Assembly: GCF_030052815.1 (NCBI RefSeq)
Contig: NC_079501.1
Location: 83,091,979-83,155,978 of the forward strand
Reading direction: 5' to 3'
Source: Hevea brasiliensis
Lineage: Eukaryota > Streptophyta > Magnoliopsida > Malpighiales > Euphorbiaceae
DNA length: 64,000 bases
The position numbers and the translations under genes are program-made. Below, piece by piece: positions 31,211 to 41,614 of the stretch. Each line of letters starts with the position of its first letter. Positions within the stretch are counted from its first letter, which is position 1. The notes beneath the pieces were generated by a model. The model made no database searches. It saw only the letters and a program-made list of their open reading frames with translations, and had not been told where the DNA came from.

Positions 31211-31287
31211 CTAGGGGTGAAAACCCGAAAGGGCGCTTCTAGTCGAATGGGCAGAGGGGAAAGTAAAAACCGGCAATGGTGCTTTTC
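31211..31287 (+). ncRNA. Hairpin array, distal cluster (Ogre-2), two units
   Basis: Unit 31211-31242: nine outer pairs (CTAGGGGTG/CGCTTCTAG), inner CCC-GAAA-GGG. Unit 31258-31287: GGAAAGTA/TGCTTTTC, inner CCG-GCAA-TGG. The second differs from the Ogre-1 copy by paired changes and gains a GNRA loop (GCAA). Confidence 0.66.
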
Positions 31288-31460
31288 GCAAAATAAGGAA
31301 GTCGAGAACAGAAAGAGCATCCTGGGAAGTGAGTAAGAAATGGAAAGTGATAGGTTAAGTCTTGCAACTCATCCTCCATTAATCGTCTATCTTCGGGATC
31401 CTATTAAGTACACTTCATCGCGGAAGAACTTCTTGTGTCAGGTTAGGCTTGCTTTGTAAA

Positions 31461-32415
31461 GCATTTTAATTTCCGCATTTAAATTCCTGCTATCAACTTC
31501 TGGTTCCTTGATCCAAGTTGGTTTTAATTTCTTGTCATCAACCTCTGGTTCCTTGATCCAAGTTGATTTTAATTTCCAGCATTTAAATTTCTTGCTATCA
31601 ACCTCTGGTTCCTTGATCCAAGTTGATTTTAATTTTCGCATTTTAAATTCCCGTCATCAACCTCTGGTTCCTTGATCCAAGTTGATTTTAATTTTCACAT
31701 TTTAAATTCCTGTCATCAACCTCTGGTTCCTTGATCCAAGTTGATTTTAATTTCCAGTATTTTAATTTCCTGCCATCAACCTCTGGTTCCTTGATCCAAG
31801 TTGATTTTAATTTTACCATTTTAATTTCTTGCTATCAACCTCTGGTTCCTTGATCTAAGTTGAATTTAATTCCCAGCATTTTAATTTCTTGTCATCAACC
31901 TCTGGTTCCTTGATCCAAGTTGATTTTAATTTCCAGCATTTTAATTTCTTGTCATCAACCTCTGGTTCCTTGATCCAAGTTGATTTTAATTTCCAGCATT
32001 TTAATTTCCTGCCATCAACATCTGGTTCCTTGATCCAAGTTGCTTTTAATTTTAGCATTTAAATTTCTTGTCATCAGCCTCTGGTTTCTTGATCCAAGTT
32101 GATTTTAATTTTAGCATTTAAATTTCTTGTCATCAGCCTCTGGTTCCTTGATCCAAGTTGATTTTGATTTTCAGCATTTAAATTTCCTGTCATCAACTTC
32201 TGGTTCCTTGATCCAAGTTGATTTTAATTTTCAGCATTTAAATTCCCTGCTATCAACCTCTGGTTCCTTGATCCAAGTTGATTTTAATTTCGTGCATTTA
32301 AATTTCCAAGTTGATTTTAATTTCGTGCATTTAAATTTCCATGTTGATTTTAATTTTCCAAGTTGATTTTAATTTTCGCATCAACCTCTGGTTCCTTAAT
32401 CTAAGTTGATTTTAG
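31461..32415 (+). repeat. 3' untranslated tandem array, 60-bp unit, about 15 copies (Ogre-2)
   Basis: Same repeat family as 14674-15646 but mostly CATCAACCTCTGGTTCCTTG followed by ATCCAAGTTGATTTTAATT, with shorter units at the right end (32290-32360). Open minus-strand frames through it arise only because the unit is a multiple of three. Confidence 0.92.
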
Positions 32416-32480
32416 TTCCTAACTTTAACTTCTAAGTCAAATTTAGAGTCTCAGCATTTTAATTTTTGATACCCAATCGC

Positions 32481-32584
32481 CCAAAATATAGGTCTGAATC
32501 TTTACATAATTCCTACGTGGGAAAACCTTATTCCCTCTAATAGAAATTATGTAAAGAGGGGCAGCTGTCGACACCACATTTTGG
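32481..32584 (+). promoter_or_regulatory. Nested stem-loop around the PPT and LTR start (Ogre-2)
   Basis: Middle stem CTTTACATAATT (32500-32511) with AATTATGTAAAG (32545-32556) is identical to Ogre-1. The inner stem is changed to GGGAA/TTCCC but kept. The outer arms (from 32481 and 32574-32584) are degraded. The PPT AAAGAGGGGCAGC is at 32553-32565. Confidence 0.6.
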
Positions 32585-33139
32585 CCGATCACCTAAGTCA
32601 ATGGACTTTGAAATTGATCCTAACCGACACTCTTCAGTTACAAGTGACCTGATCAAGAAATAAACTGATCCCGCATCTAGTCGAATGCTTTCCGATCTCC
32701 CAACAAAGGAGATCACACCAATGTCAAGTCTCCATGCCGTCCAATCTCATTTTCGATCTCTCGTCAAAAGAGATCAAACTAATGTCAGGTCTCCATGCCA
32801 TCCAGTCTTATTTCCGATCTCTCCTTTATAAATATTGTGTAAAATCGTTTAATAAAGTTAAGGTTTTAGTCCGGCTTAATGGTGTTTTCGATTTTAAGTG
32901 TTCAAATCAAGTTTCCAATTTTAATGATCTAAAGTTCTACCCGGTATTTGGTCCTGTCTGAGGCCGATCTCATGCTTATAATATTTTTCTGATCTCTTAT
33001 ACTTGGATTAATAATCGCTTTTAAGTTTGATGTTCTAATATGTCCAAACGAGCAAGCACTCATATAAATTGTATACTTTCTGATCTCATCAAGAAATTGA
33101 GCAAAAGGGTTTCATTGTATTTCAAAATAAAAGTACAAG

Positions 33140-34981
33140 TCATTCAGCTGGAGGATCACCCCCAGCCTGTTCTACATCAACATTTTGCTTAGTCTCTCTC
33201 TCGCTCTCTGTTTCCTCCTCGCTCTCCTCTTCATCTTGAGGAGCTAGATCCACCATCCACGAGAAGTCTTCCCCGGGGTAACGACTCTTAAGCTCAGCCT
33301 GAAGATCGCTATGGGCATTCACATAGGCACCAACTTCCCTTGTCACAGCCTCTTCTTCTTTCGCTCTGATCTCTTCGGTGAGGCGAGTAATGTCAGCAGT
33401 TCGGAGTGCCCTAGCTTCCCCAAGTTCACGAGCCTGATCGGCCAACTTATCCTCATAGGATTTCATCCGACCTTCGATTTCGGCAATGTAGTCATGGGCG
33501 GATAAAAGTTAGGCTTGGGCGAAAGCTGCGTCCTGGACCGCTTTTAGAATTTCTTACCTAAGAAGACGAGCCTTTTCCCTGATTATATGCTGGTTCACTA
33601 GGGTCTCTACACTCAAACTCATCATCTGGGCCAAGAGATCGTCAATGCTACTCGGGATCAGCCTGTTCCAATCCTCTTGGAGGCAGATGGAAGCTCCCAG
33701 TTCCTTGGCCAAGCCCGGATTCTCCCGAACTGATCGGTTCCTCTCTAAGGAATGAATAAGGACCTGGGCACCTCTAGACAGGGTCCTCACAGCAGGTTGG
33801 GAAGGCCCACCTTCTGCACTAGAAGGAACAGATGGAGGTGGTGGCTTTTCTTGTCGAGGGGGAGAAGGAACTACCTTTACTTCTGGGACTGGTTGCCTTG
33901 AAGGTCGGGACGAGTCTCCCGGCACTTCTCCCGAATCCCGCCTTGGTGTTTGTGATGCCGCGGCGATCTTCATTTCCCGTACCTTCCGAGAAACTTCTCT
34001 TTTTCGCTTCAGAATCTCCTTTGCCCCTTCGCCTCCAGCCATTTCTGCACAGAAAAATAGTTAGTGAGATTACCTAAACTGGGAGACTAAAGATTTAGGT
34101 TATATCGCTCTCGGGTCCGTGGTCAGAGAGCTGCAGTTTTCATTGGCGATCATCCGCATCAGCCACCATCTCAGTTTGGCCATAACAGCGTATAGGTACG
34201 AATACTTTTGAGTGGCCGCCTGATCCTTTAATTCCATTACCATGGCACCCTCGTCCCTGCTAAGGGCGATCTTCTTTGGAATTGATGGGCCCAGATGCTG
34301 CCAGCTACGTGGGAAACCCTCAAAACTGTTCGAAATTTAGCTCCTCAATATAAAGAAGCGATTCTTCCAATTTTTCAGTGAAGAGGGGAGATTGGTAAAA
34401 AGCCTACAGTGCGGTTTGGCTTGGAAGAACCAATACTCATCGTCCTTTTGACGAGTAAGTCTATGTAGCTCGGTAAAAACCTTTGCTGTGGGTTCCAGCT
34501 TCTTGGCTCGGCATAAGCCTCTGAAGGCCACCAGAATTCGCCATGAGTTCGGATGTACTTGGGCTATACATACGTGGTGGAACTTCAGAACATCCTTGAA
34601 GAAGTTGTCAAGACGAAACCGAAGCCCGGCTTTTAATTGCTCTTCATATATCATGATTGCATCATTTTCTTCAAAGAAGTGATTGGCTCAGAGATCGCCA
34701 TGGCATCTGATAAGCTCGTATGAGTCAGTCCGAAGGTTGTACTCTTGACTAATCGACTACAGATCGGTTTCTTGGAGGATTGGCGGTAACTCATCCACGG
34801 GAAGATTTTCTCTCCCAGAGGAATGTGCTCGTCTTGATTGTGTCGCTTGACCATGGGCTGAAACAGAGGTCGTAGGAGGCTTAGGGTGCCTACTCGACCT
34901 AATCACCTCAACTTCATCCGATGACCACGAGACATGGATGGAAGGAGGGCTTGCCACTCTCTGACCCTCGGCGCCGCTCAT
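33140..34981 (-). pseudogene. Antisense unit A in LTR3 (several stops)
   Basis: Minus strand from ATG at 34981 (MSGAEGQRVASPPS). It keeps the PF04195-like block (34654-34337: HPNSWRILVAFRGLCRAK, DDEYWFFQAKPHCRLF), the Lys/Arg- and Pro-rich exon 2 start (34042, MAGGEGAKEILKRK) and the coiled coil with acidic tail (33466-33140). Stops: TAG 34757-34759 (same codon as LTR2), TGA 34688-34690, TAA 34337-34339, and two between 33554 and 33500. The exon 2 acceptor TCTGTGCAG is retained. The domain order, unchanged despite strong divergence, argues that the gene is an old part of the LTR. Confidence 0.72.
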
Positions 34982-35136
34982 TTTTAAAGAAATGGAAGAA
35001 GTTTAACTAAGAGAAAGATCAAAACCCTTACCGGAATATGATCGGCGATGGAAAACTTGAAGAAACGAGAGAATTTTGGGAATCGCTCGCAAAGTGCTGA
35101 AAATGACATAAGGGAGCAACTGACTGACCCTTCCCC

Positions 35137-35144
35137 TATTTATA
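35137..35144 (-). promoter_or_regulatory. TATA box of antisense unit A (LTR3)
   Basis: Minus-strand TATAAATA, 157 nt upstream of the ATG, with GAGCATTCAATGCTC at 35152-35166 just upstream. Confidence 0.58.
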
Positions 35145-35573
35145 CCCGTCTGAGCATTCAATGCTCACAGTGTCCTAAGTGACGCATCAGTTAGCAGAAT
35201 CCGCCCACTTTCCTGACACGTCGCTGAAAGATTCCAGAAACACCATAAATAAAATAAAAGGTGATCGGTTGGCTAAGATCTCCGGATTAAGGTGGATGTT
35301 CCGAGTTACAGATTGGCTAAGGGTGATTTAGTTAGGAACCAGATCGGATATGCACATCAGAGATCTAAAAAAAACCAATGCAATAATTAAATGAGAACTG
35401 TCAAATAAAATTTCATTTCATTTCAGATTACATCATTTGGGCGATCTCAGGAGATCGGATTACATCATTAAGAACCTTTAAAGGTCAGATTACATCATTT
35501 GGGCGATCTCTAAAGATCAGCATTACATCCTACCTAGCAGGGACCTATGTCAAAGCCTAGTCTTGTAGCTGAA

Positions 35574-35987
35574 TCAAAAGATGTGTTTGATTAGAAAGCC
35601 AGCCATAGGCATCGGATAGATGTACAGCTCAGATGGAGTGACTATTACTCTCATGATGATGAGAGGAGTCATTGTCGATGTCATCAACCAGAACCTAGCC
35701 GCAGTCGGGATGCCCGATGTGGTGAGGAGCCAAATGAACTTCAAAAGGCAGTCACCTATATTTAAAGGGAAATTAGTAGTCCTCTCACCCGAAATCAGTT
35801 CACCGATTATATCGGTAGACCGATTCTAGATCGGCATGATCGACATTTTCGGTCTTGATCGGTAAATTAGTCCGGTTCTCTCACTGTCATCAGATGTGGT
35901 TCTCATGATCCTCCGATCACCGGGATCATAAACTTTCAGTCGAGGAACAAAGGGAACAATCGTAAAAAGATCAAAAGCGGTCACCAT
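35574..35987 (-). pseudogene. Antisense unit B in LTR3 (one TAG)
   Basis: Starts MVTAFDLF and ends LIKHIF, 138 codons including stop, exactly the length of the LTR1 and LTR2 copies. TAG at 35826-35828 interrupts it. TATA-like run at 36078-36086. Confidence 0.5.
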
Positions 35988-36077
35988 GGCCAGAATTATT
36001 ACTAGAAAAACTTGGACAGGAGAAGTGAAAAATAGGAAGAGGAGAAATGGAATGTGGGAGAAATTCCCTGCTGAGGC

Positions 36078-36086
36078 ATATATATA
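36078..36086 (-). promoter_or_regulatory. TATA box of antisense unit B (LTR3)
   Basis: TATATATAT about 92 nt before the ATG. The upstream motif on the minus strand reads AATAAATGCTCAGAC; in LTR3 the stretch ATGCTCAGAC is identical in front of both antisense TATA boxes. Confidence 0.55.
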
Positions 36087-36723
36087 GGGGGTCTGAGCAT
36101 TTATTACTTGCAGAAACCAAAGCAGATGCATCGGTAACCAAAGAATTAAATGCTTTGACTGACTCAGATTGGATAGAAGTGAAGGTTCTAGAATGGGAGA
36201 GATCGGGAGAGGGCCCGATATGAGAGATAGGAAAAGGGATCATAATAGAGAGATCGAAAGGAATAGGAGATCGGAAGTAAGAAGAGGATGAGACGACTTC
36301 CAATAACTCTCTACATAATCAGAGCCGAGGTAGTTAAAGCGTTGCAGGCGTTATCAAATCTTCACCGCACACCTCATTTGCAGAATCGCCCACATTGCTG
36401 ACAGATGCCAAAAACAGTTATGACAGTTCTATACATCACGATCCTCACCGTTGATCATACTTGTAAGGACAAACTCGGAGCCCTTGGATCAAAAATAGAC
36501 GACAAGTCCGGCGCCTTTTATTCTCAGCCCTCGGATCCATCTTGTAAGGAAGGATCCTGAACCGTTGGATTAGGAAGAAAAAAGGATGGATATTCTGGAT
36601 GGGATCCCAGCCATCCATTTTGATTCTCTTTAATTCTCAGACATCGGATTATGTCCTTTTAAATCCAAACCTTCCGTCTCCCCAAGGGGAAATCCTGACC
36701 CTTCATTAGTAGCACCCCTTCCC

Positions 36724-36731
36724 TTTAAATA
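36724..36731 (+). promoter_or_regulatory. Weakened sense TATA box (LTR3)
   Basis: TTTAAATA in the place of TATAAATA of the other LTRs, followed by the same CCTG. Confidence 0.45.
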
Positions 36732-37680
36732 CCTGTATGCAATACTGTAGAGGGACGGACAAAAAAAGGTGGTGGTGATTATAGTGGAAAGGCTCTGAAA
36801 TTTAATTCAGTCTTGCTGCTTTGCTATTCTAAGCTTGCATAAAAATTGAGAAACTTCAGAAACTAGTTTTCTCGAGTATCTCCATTGATAGAGAGTTTTC
36901 GAACCCTGAAATCCTTCATTTTCAGTTTGTTCATCACTCTGCTATACCATTTCTGTTCAATCTTGTCTTCATCACCCTATCACTTACATATTCTTTTCTC
37001 AACTCGACCTCATTCTGACTAGATAGCCGTAGCTTAGACTTAACTGCATTCCAGCCTAGTTCTCACAATCTCAAAGTAAGCATTGGTCCCGGAACCATCA
37101 ACCTTCAACGTAACAATATTTGTGATCTCCAGAGTTTGTTTGATAACTTCGACTTCACACAGGTAAGTATCTAGACTGTCACCTTTTCGAACGCTCTCGT
37201 TTTACGTTCCCTGCTTTTATTCTCGAAATTCTCATTCAGTTATACTAAAAATCTCCATGTGGATCCTTTAGGCCAATAACTACTCTCTTGAGTTTACTTT
37301 TTCTATTCTCCAGTTCACGTTATTTGTATGTTCTTAGTTTTTATTTCCTTCAAATATAGGTGTTCCGGTTACAAGTAGTTTCTAGGTAATTTAGCAAAGT
37401 GTTGACAACAATATCCTTAGCAAAGTGTTGACAACAATATCCTAACGTAATAGTGTCTTTTGAAATAAGTAAAATAATCAAAGAATGAATAGGGAATCAG
37501 GAGAAAGTCATGAGGTCGGGCTATTAAGCAAGTCTAGGGAATAGCATAATAGAGTTGGAACCGAAATAAGATTGGACTTCAGATTAGTAACCGAGAGAGA
37601 TCTGATGTAGCCAGCCAAAAAGTTCGGACAAGGTAGTCATATACGAGATCAGTGAAAGACTCGGTCTTAAACCAAATACT

Positions 37681-38260
37681 TTAAGAGGTCGGAGGAGGGT
37701 TCTTACTTGATCCTCATTCAAATAAAAAACACAGCGATCGGAGGAGAGTTCTTATCCGAGATCCTTCATCAAAACTTTAAGCCAAACACTTTAAGAGGTC
37801 GGGGGAGAGTTCTTACCTGATCCTCATTCAAATAAAAAACACGGAGATCGGAGGAGAGTTCTTATCTGAGATCCTTCCTTAAAATCTTAAACCGAATACT
37901 TTAAGAGGTCGGGGGAGATTTCTTACCCGATCCTCATTCAAACAAAACACAGAGATTGGAGGAGAGTTTTTATCCGAGATCCTTCTTTAAAATCTTAAAC
38001 CGAATACTTTAAGAGGTCAGGGGAGAGTTATTACCCGATCCTCATTCAAATAAAAGCATGAAGATCGGAGGAGAGTTCTTATCCGAGATCCTTCATCAAA
38101 TTTTAAACCAAACACTATCAGAGATCGGGGGAGAGTTCTTACCTGATTCTCGCCTAAATTAAAATAGGGAGATCGGAGGAGAGTTCTTATCCGAAATTTC
38201 CCACTCAAAACTCTTAATAAAATATATCTAGAGATCAGGAGAAGTTCCCTGCCCGAGCTC
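37681..38260 (+). repeat. R/U5 tandem array in LTR3, about 11 units
   Basis: Two alternating unit types, GGTCGGGGGAGAGTTCTTACC.. and GATCGGAGGAGAGTTCTTATC... Several can form stems such as GAGG-TCGGG with CCTGATCCTC. The array is larger than in LTR1 and LTR2. Confidence 0.85.
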
Positions 38261-38691
38261 TCTTAACAAAATTTGAACTAAAAGACATGACACGAGACTA
38301 CCTCACTCAAACACTTATTCACCAAAGGGCCATCTCGCGAACTTGTGTTCCTGGGCAACCCAAAATGAGTGAAATATCAAACATTCCTTTATTTTGCATA
38401 AAGGATTAACATCATCACTATCCCAATCCCCTAATTTCCCTTTTAATTTATAGAAGAGCATAACATTAAATCTGTTTACCCTCATTGAGGGACGGGGCGA
38501 GGTGCCTAACACCTTCCCCGCCCGTATATGGACCCCGAACCTAGAATCTCTGTTTTTGAAGTGGTTTCTTTTTAATTTATTTTCACAAATGGTTTTCTTT
38601 AATTTTCCTCAAAATTAAAGTGGCGACTCCTCACTCTTTCCCACTTCAGTGAAGAGCTTTCGTCCAGGCGACCGCAAAACCCCTTGCGATA

Positions 38692-39091
38692 ATAGTCCTA
38701 GACCTAGATACCAAAACTTAGTTCAATGTCAGTAGTTATTAACTAAAAAGTCTCAAAAGGTGAGGAAGGATTGTCTGTGTCTTGGTGCTCTAATATCATG
38801 TCCAATTTATTATGGGCCTCTTGGAGACTTTCTTCAACTAAGCATAGCTGGTCCTCAAAAGTGGTCTCCAATGCCCCTCATCTGAGTGTCAATAGTGGTC
38901 TCCATCCTCTACAGGAAGGCAAGCATGGGATCAGCAGGGGGTGGTGTATATGGAGGAACTCTAGTTGGGGATCCTCACAAGATGGGGTCTGGTTCCTTCT
39001 GCTACTGCACTGCACCAGAATATTTGCCTCTTTCTTTCCCACCTAGTACTGCTTAGGGAATGACATTCCCCTCAGCATCTATCAAGAGGCA
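38692..39091 (-). other. Athila-1 sequence next to the Ogre-2 insertion
   Basis: Continuation of the Athila ORF region on the minus strand. No open frame of use remains. A short plus-strand ORF here (38771-39046) shows no protein-like features. Confidence 0.5.
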
Positions 39092-39671
39092 CTAGTCCCC
39101 TATTACCCTGCATATCCCCATAAAGATGTAGATGGTCTGGTCAATCCTAGAGGCACCAGTGATGGGGCATAAATGAACATTGGCAAGCACAAATCTGAAG
39201 TGGAAGGCAATGGCAGTGATCAGGCCTACTACAACTATATTGATTGTTTCTTGGTGGGATATTCGACGAAAGTGGTCACAGAGGAAGTAGCCGGTGCTGC
39301 AACGCTGGCCGGTCACCATGCAACATAGGAAGAATAATTTATTGGCGTTTACCATGCCTAAATTGTCATGATGGTGTGGGCAGTGAATCAGTGCATATAG
39401 CGCAGGGTGGGGCTTGCCATCCACTAGATTTTGATCTACTGGAGTTGTAGATTTTCGAATTTGGTGCAATAGTTCTCCAGAACACAATACTGTTGTAGAC
39501 TATTCTATTTTGTAGGATTTTTTGGTGTCCCAAACTGTCAAAACCAAAGATTGCATTGAATTTGTCCATGTTGAAGATAAGGTCGACCCCTAGGAGGTGG
39601 AAAGTGATCCTTCCCCTATCACCTCTGTTAGTCGCCCAAAGGGTGGCTTGGAAACTTGCCAGGAACTCCAA
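39092..39671 (-). pseudogene. Athila ORF-like protein downstream of pol
   Basis: Two overlapping frames (39671-39366, then 39487-39092) joined by a shift near 39420-39480. Features recall the Athila ORF family (PF03078): FLASFQATLW, RGRITFHLLGV, FNAIFGF, then HPALYALIHC and ELFF-like KLFFLCCMVTGQ, and IVVVGLITAIA. It lies in the env-like position between pol and the 3' LTR. Its function is unknown. Confidence 0.6.
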
Positions 39672-41100
39672 TGTGGTGTCCCTATAAGGGGGTTAGCGGA
39701 TTTGGGCAAAATGAGTCCACCCAATACTGTCAAGGAGGATGTCGACCTTTGCTTTTAGCCCCTATCTCTCCAATAGGGCAGTATCCATATACTTTATACA
39801 TAAAATCTTATGGTTATCGAGCCTGGTGCATAAATATTGGTGCTCGGTGTTTCAAAAGAGCCAGGCAATGGAGAATTCTAGTACTGGTTGTCATTAGGGC
39901 TATGGAGGCTGTGGTTGTGGCTCTTGCAGTGGTGCTTGGCGAGTTCTTGAGCGATAGAGTGGAGGTTGAGGGGTGGAGATGGTGAATCACACCCTCCTCT
40001 TGATGAAAAGCCGACTCTTCCTATGGCTCTCTTGGTTGGTGACATGAAAGAGGAAAGGATGAATAAATTTTAGGGTTTTGGAGAGGAAAATCAGGATTAG
40101 AAGGGAAACTTATGAGAAAATCTTTGGGAAGAGGGGTATTTGTAGGAGTTGGAGGGGTGGGTAGCAGTTAAAAGGCTTTTAAAGGGGAGGATGTGGCATT
40201 TGGAATCATTTTCTCACCTCTTCGATGCACCTTCTGAGATATTTTACACGGGTCTGTGTATCACTAATAAAATTTATCACTACACGGCCCAACCCATGTA
40301 ACATTTTGTCTTACTTATTCCTTTTCTCGGCAAGTATATGAGTCATGTACTATTACATGGGGTGACTCGTGTAACTTTCCACCAAAGTATTGATTTATTT
40401 CCCATTGTACACGAACTCGTGTATTGATGGCAGGAAGGCCATGTAAGTTTCTGCCCTAAGTTGTCCCTCCCTTATTTTTTAGGTTTTTTGGTTACATGGG
40501 TCATGTGTCTTCACACAGGGTGACCTGTGTAATTTTCTGGAGTCCCTATTTTTATGAGTTTTCATAGTCTAGAACGTTACACGGGGCGTGTACCATTACA
40601 CGGCCTGACCCATGTAACTTTCTGGGCAAAATTTTTTTTTGCTTTTTTAAGGGTGTTTTCCTCTTTGAACTCTCCAGAAGGTTATGCTAACTTATTTTAA
40701 GTGAAAGAATTGAATGAATTAGCAATAGAATACTCCCTTATTTCATGGTCTTCCTCTCTTACGTGGATTAGACTTGGTGATTTCCTCTCCCTTTTTGTGT
40801 TCCTCTCATCCTATGTGTAGTGTGAAGAATGAGGTGCCTTCAAAATAAGAAATAACATAAAAAAAGGAAGAAAATTAAAATATAGAGAAAATGTAAAATC
40901 TGGGTTGCCTCCCAAGTAGCGTTTATTAATAGTCATTAGCTCGATTGTCTTTCAGCTTTTATGATCGAATGGGACAATTACTGAAGGATTGTGTGAATCT
41001 TTTCTCAATTGTATCCCCTGAGAAGTATGGCTTCAATCTCTACCCGTTAACCTTGAAGGTACCAGAGGATTCACTCCATATTTCTACTGCTCCACGAGGG
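39672..41100 (-). other. Athila-1 post-pol region, largely non-coding
   Basis: 39680-40000 may hold a decayed N-terminus of the downstream ORF. 40230-40620 is rich in ACACGG and CGTGT words, often as near-palindromes. 40903-40930 contains, on the minus strand, GCTACTTGGGAGGCAACCC, a phrase common downstream of Athila pol. Confidence 0.5.
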
Positions 41101-41614
41101 AAGATTTTAGTGACTTGAAGGGTCCGGATCATCTTGACCACAGCTTTCCTGGGAAGAGCTTTAGTCTTGAGTTGAACAGTAGGACAAGGTCTCCTTCTTT
41201 GATTTCTTTCCTAATTATGCGCCTATCATGCCATCTTTTGGTCATGTCCTTAAAGATCTTGGCATTCTCATAAGCGTCTTGCCTAATTTCTTCCAGTTCA
41301 TTGAGCTGCAATAGTCTTTTCTCTCTAGTAGCTTTCAGGTTAAAAGTTAGGGTTTGAATTGCCCAATAGGCCTTATGTTCAAGTTCGACTGGGAGGTAGC
41401 ATGATTTCCCATAGACCAAGCGAAATAGTTCTGATGGGAGTCTTATATGTAGTTCGGCAAGCCCACAATGCATCATCTAATTTTAAAGACCAGTCCTTCC
41501 TTGAGCGATTAACTATTTTCTCAAGGCTTTATTTCAGTTCCCTATTTGAAACTTCCACTTGACCATTGGTTTGGGAGCAGTAAGGTATTGCCACTTTATG
41601 AGTCACTCCATACT
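41101..41614 (-). pseudogene. pol: Integrase C-terminal part of Athila-1
   Basis: Resumes after the solo LTR with KYGVTHKVAIPY and the catalytic Glu context NGQVEVSNRELK, then a stop. An open part at 41476-41129 ([23 protein letters not shown]..) continues to a basic C-terminal domain ending LFPGKLWSR. Continuity with 45060 is exact apart from the insertion. Confidence 0.82.
41610..41614 (+). repeat. Left target-site copy of the solo LTR
   Basis: ATACT, matching ATATT at 45060-45064 with one transition. Confidence 0.55.

Larger units (their letters stand above)
21807..38691 (+). mobile_element. Ogre-2: older Tat/Ogre element, right-hand part after the Ogre-1 insertion
   Basis: Homology to Ogre-1 begins at the first base after the Ogre-1 LTR: ACT TGC TGT GTC aligns in frame with ORF1 at 5065 (ACC TGC GGT GTT). 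The PBS, leader and ORF1 N-terminus (about 1.5 kb) and its own 5' LTR are absent here. The simplest reading is that Ogre-1 inserted into Ogre-2 ORF1 and those parts lie left of the window. The 3' LTR ends at 38691 (CTTGCGATA). Its LTR is clearly more diverged from LTR2 than LTR1 is. Confidence 0.88.
32566..38691 (+). repeat. 3' LTR of Ogre-2 (LTR3, 6126 bp)
   Basis: Starts TGTCGACACC after the PPT and ends CTTGCGATA. Its layout is collinear with LTR2: antisense A, antisense B, sense TATA, R/U5 array. 32585-33139 and 36130-36720 hold no gene that I can support. Sequence identity to LTR2 is about 80% where compared. Confidence 0.92.

Noticed and set aside
31438..32058. Minus-strand ORFs encoding a repeated TWIKEPEVD-type peptide
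   Set aside because: They arise because the 60-bp tandem unit is a multiple of three; the 61-bp array of Ogre-1 has no such frames.
39656..39985. Plus-strand ORF of 109 codons
   Set aside because: Overlaps the Athila ORF region read on the other strand and has no domain-like features.
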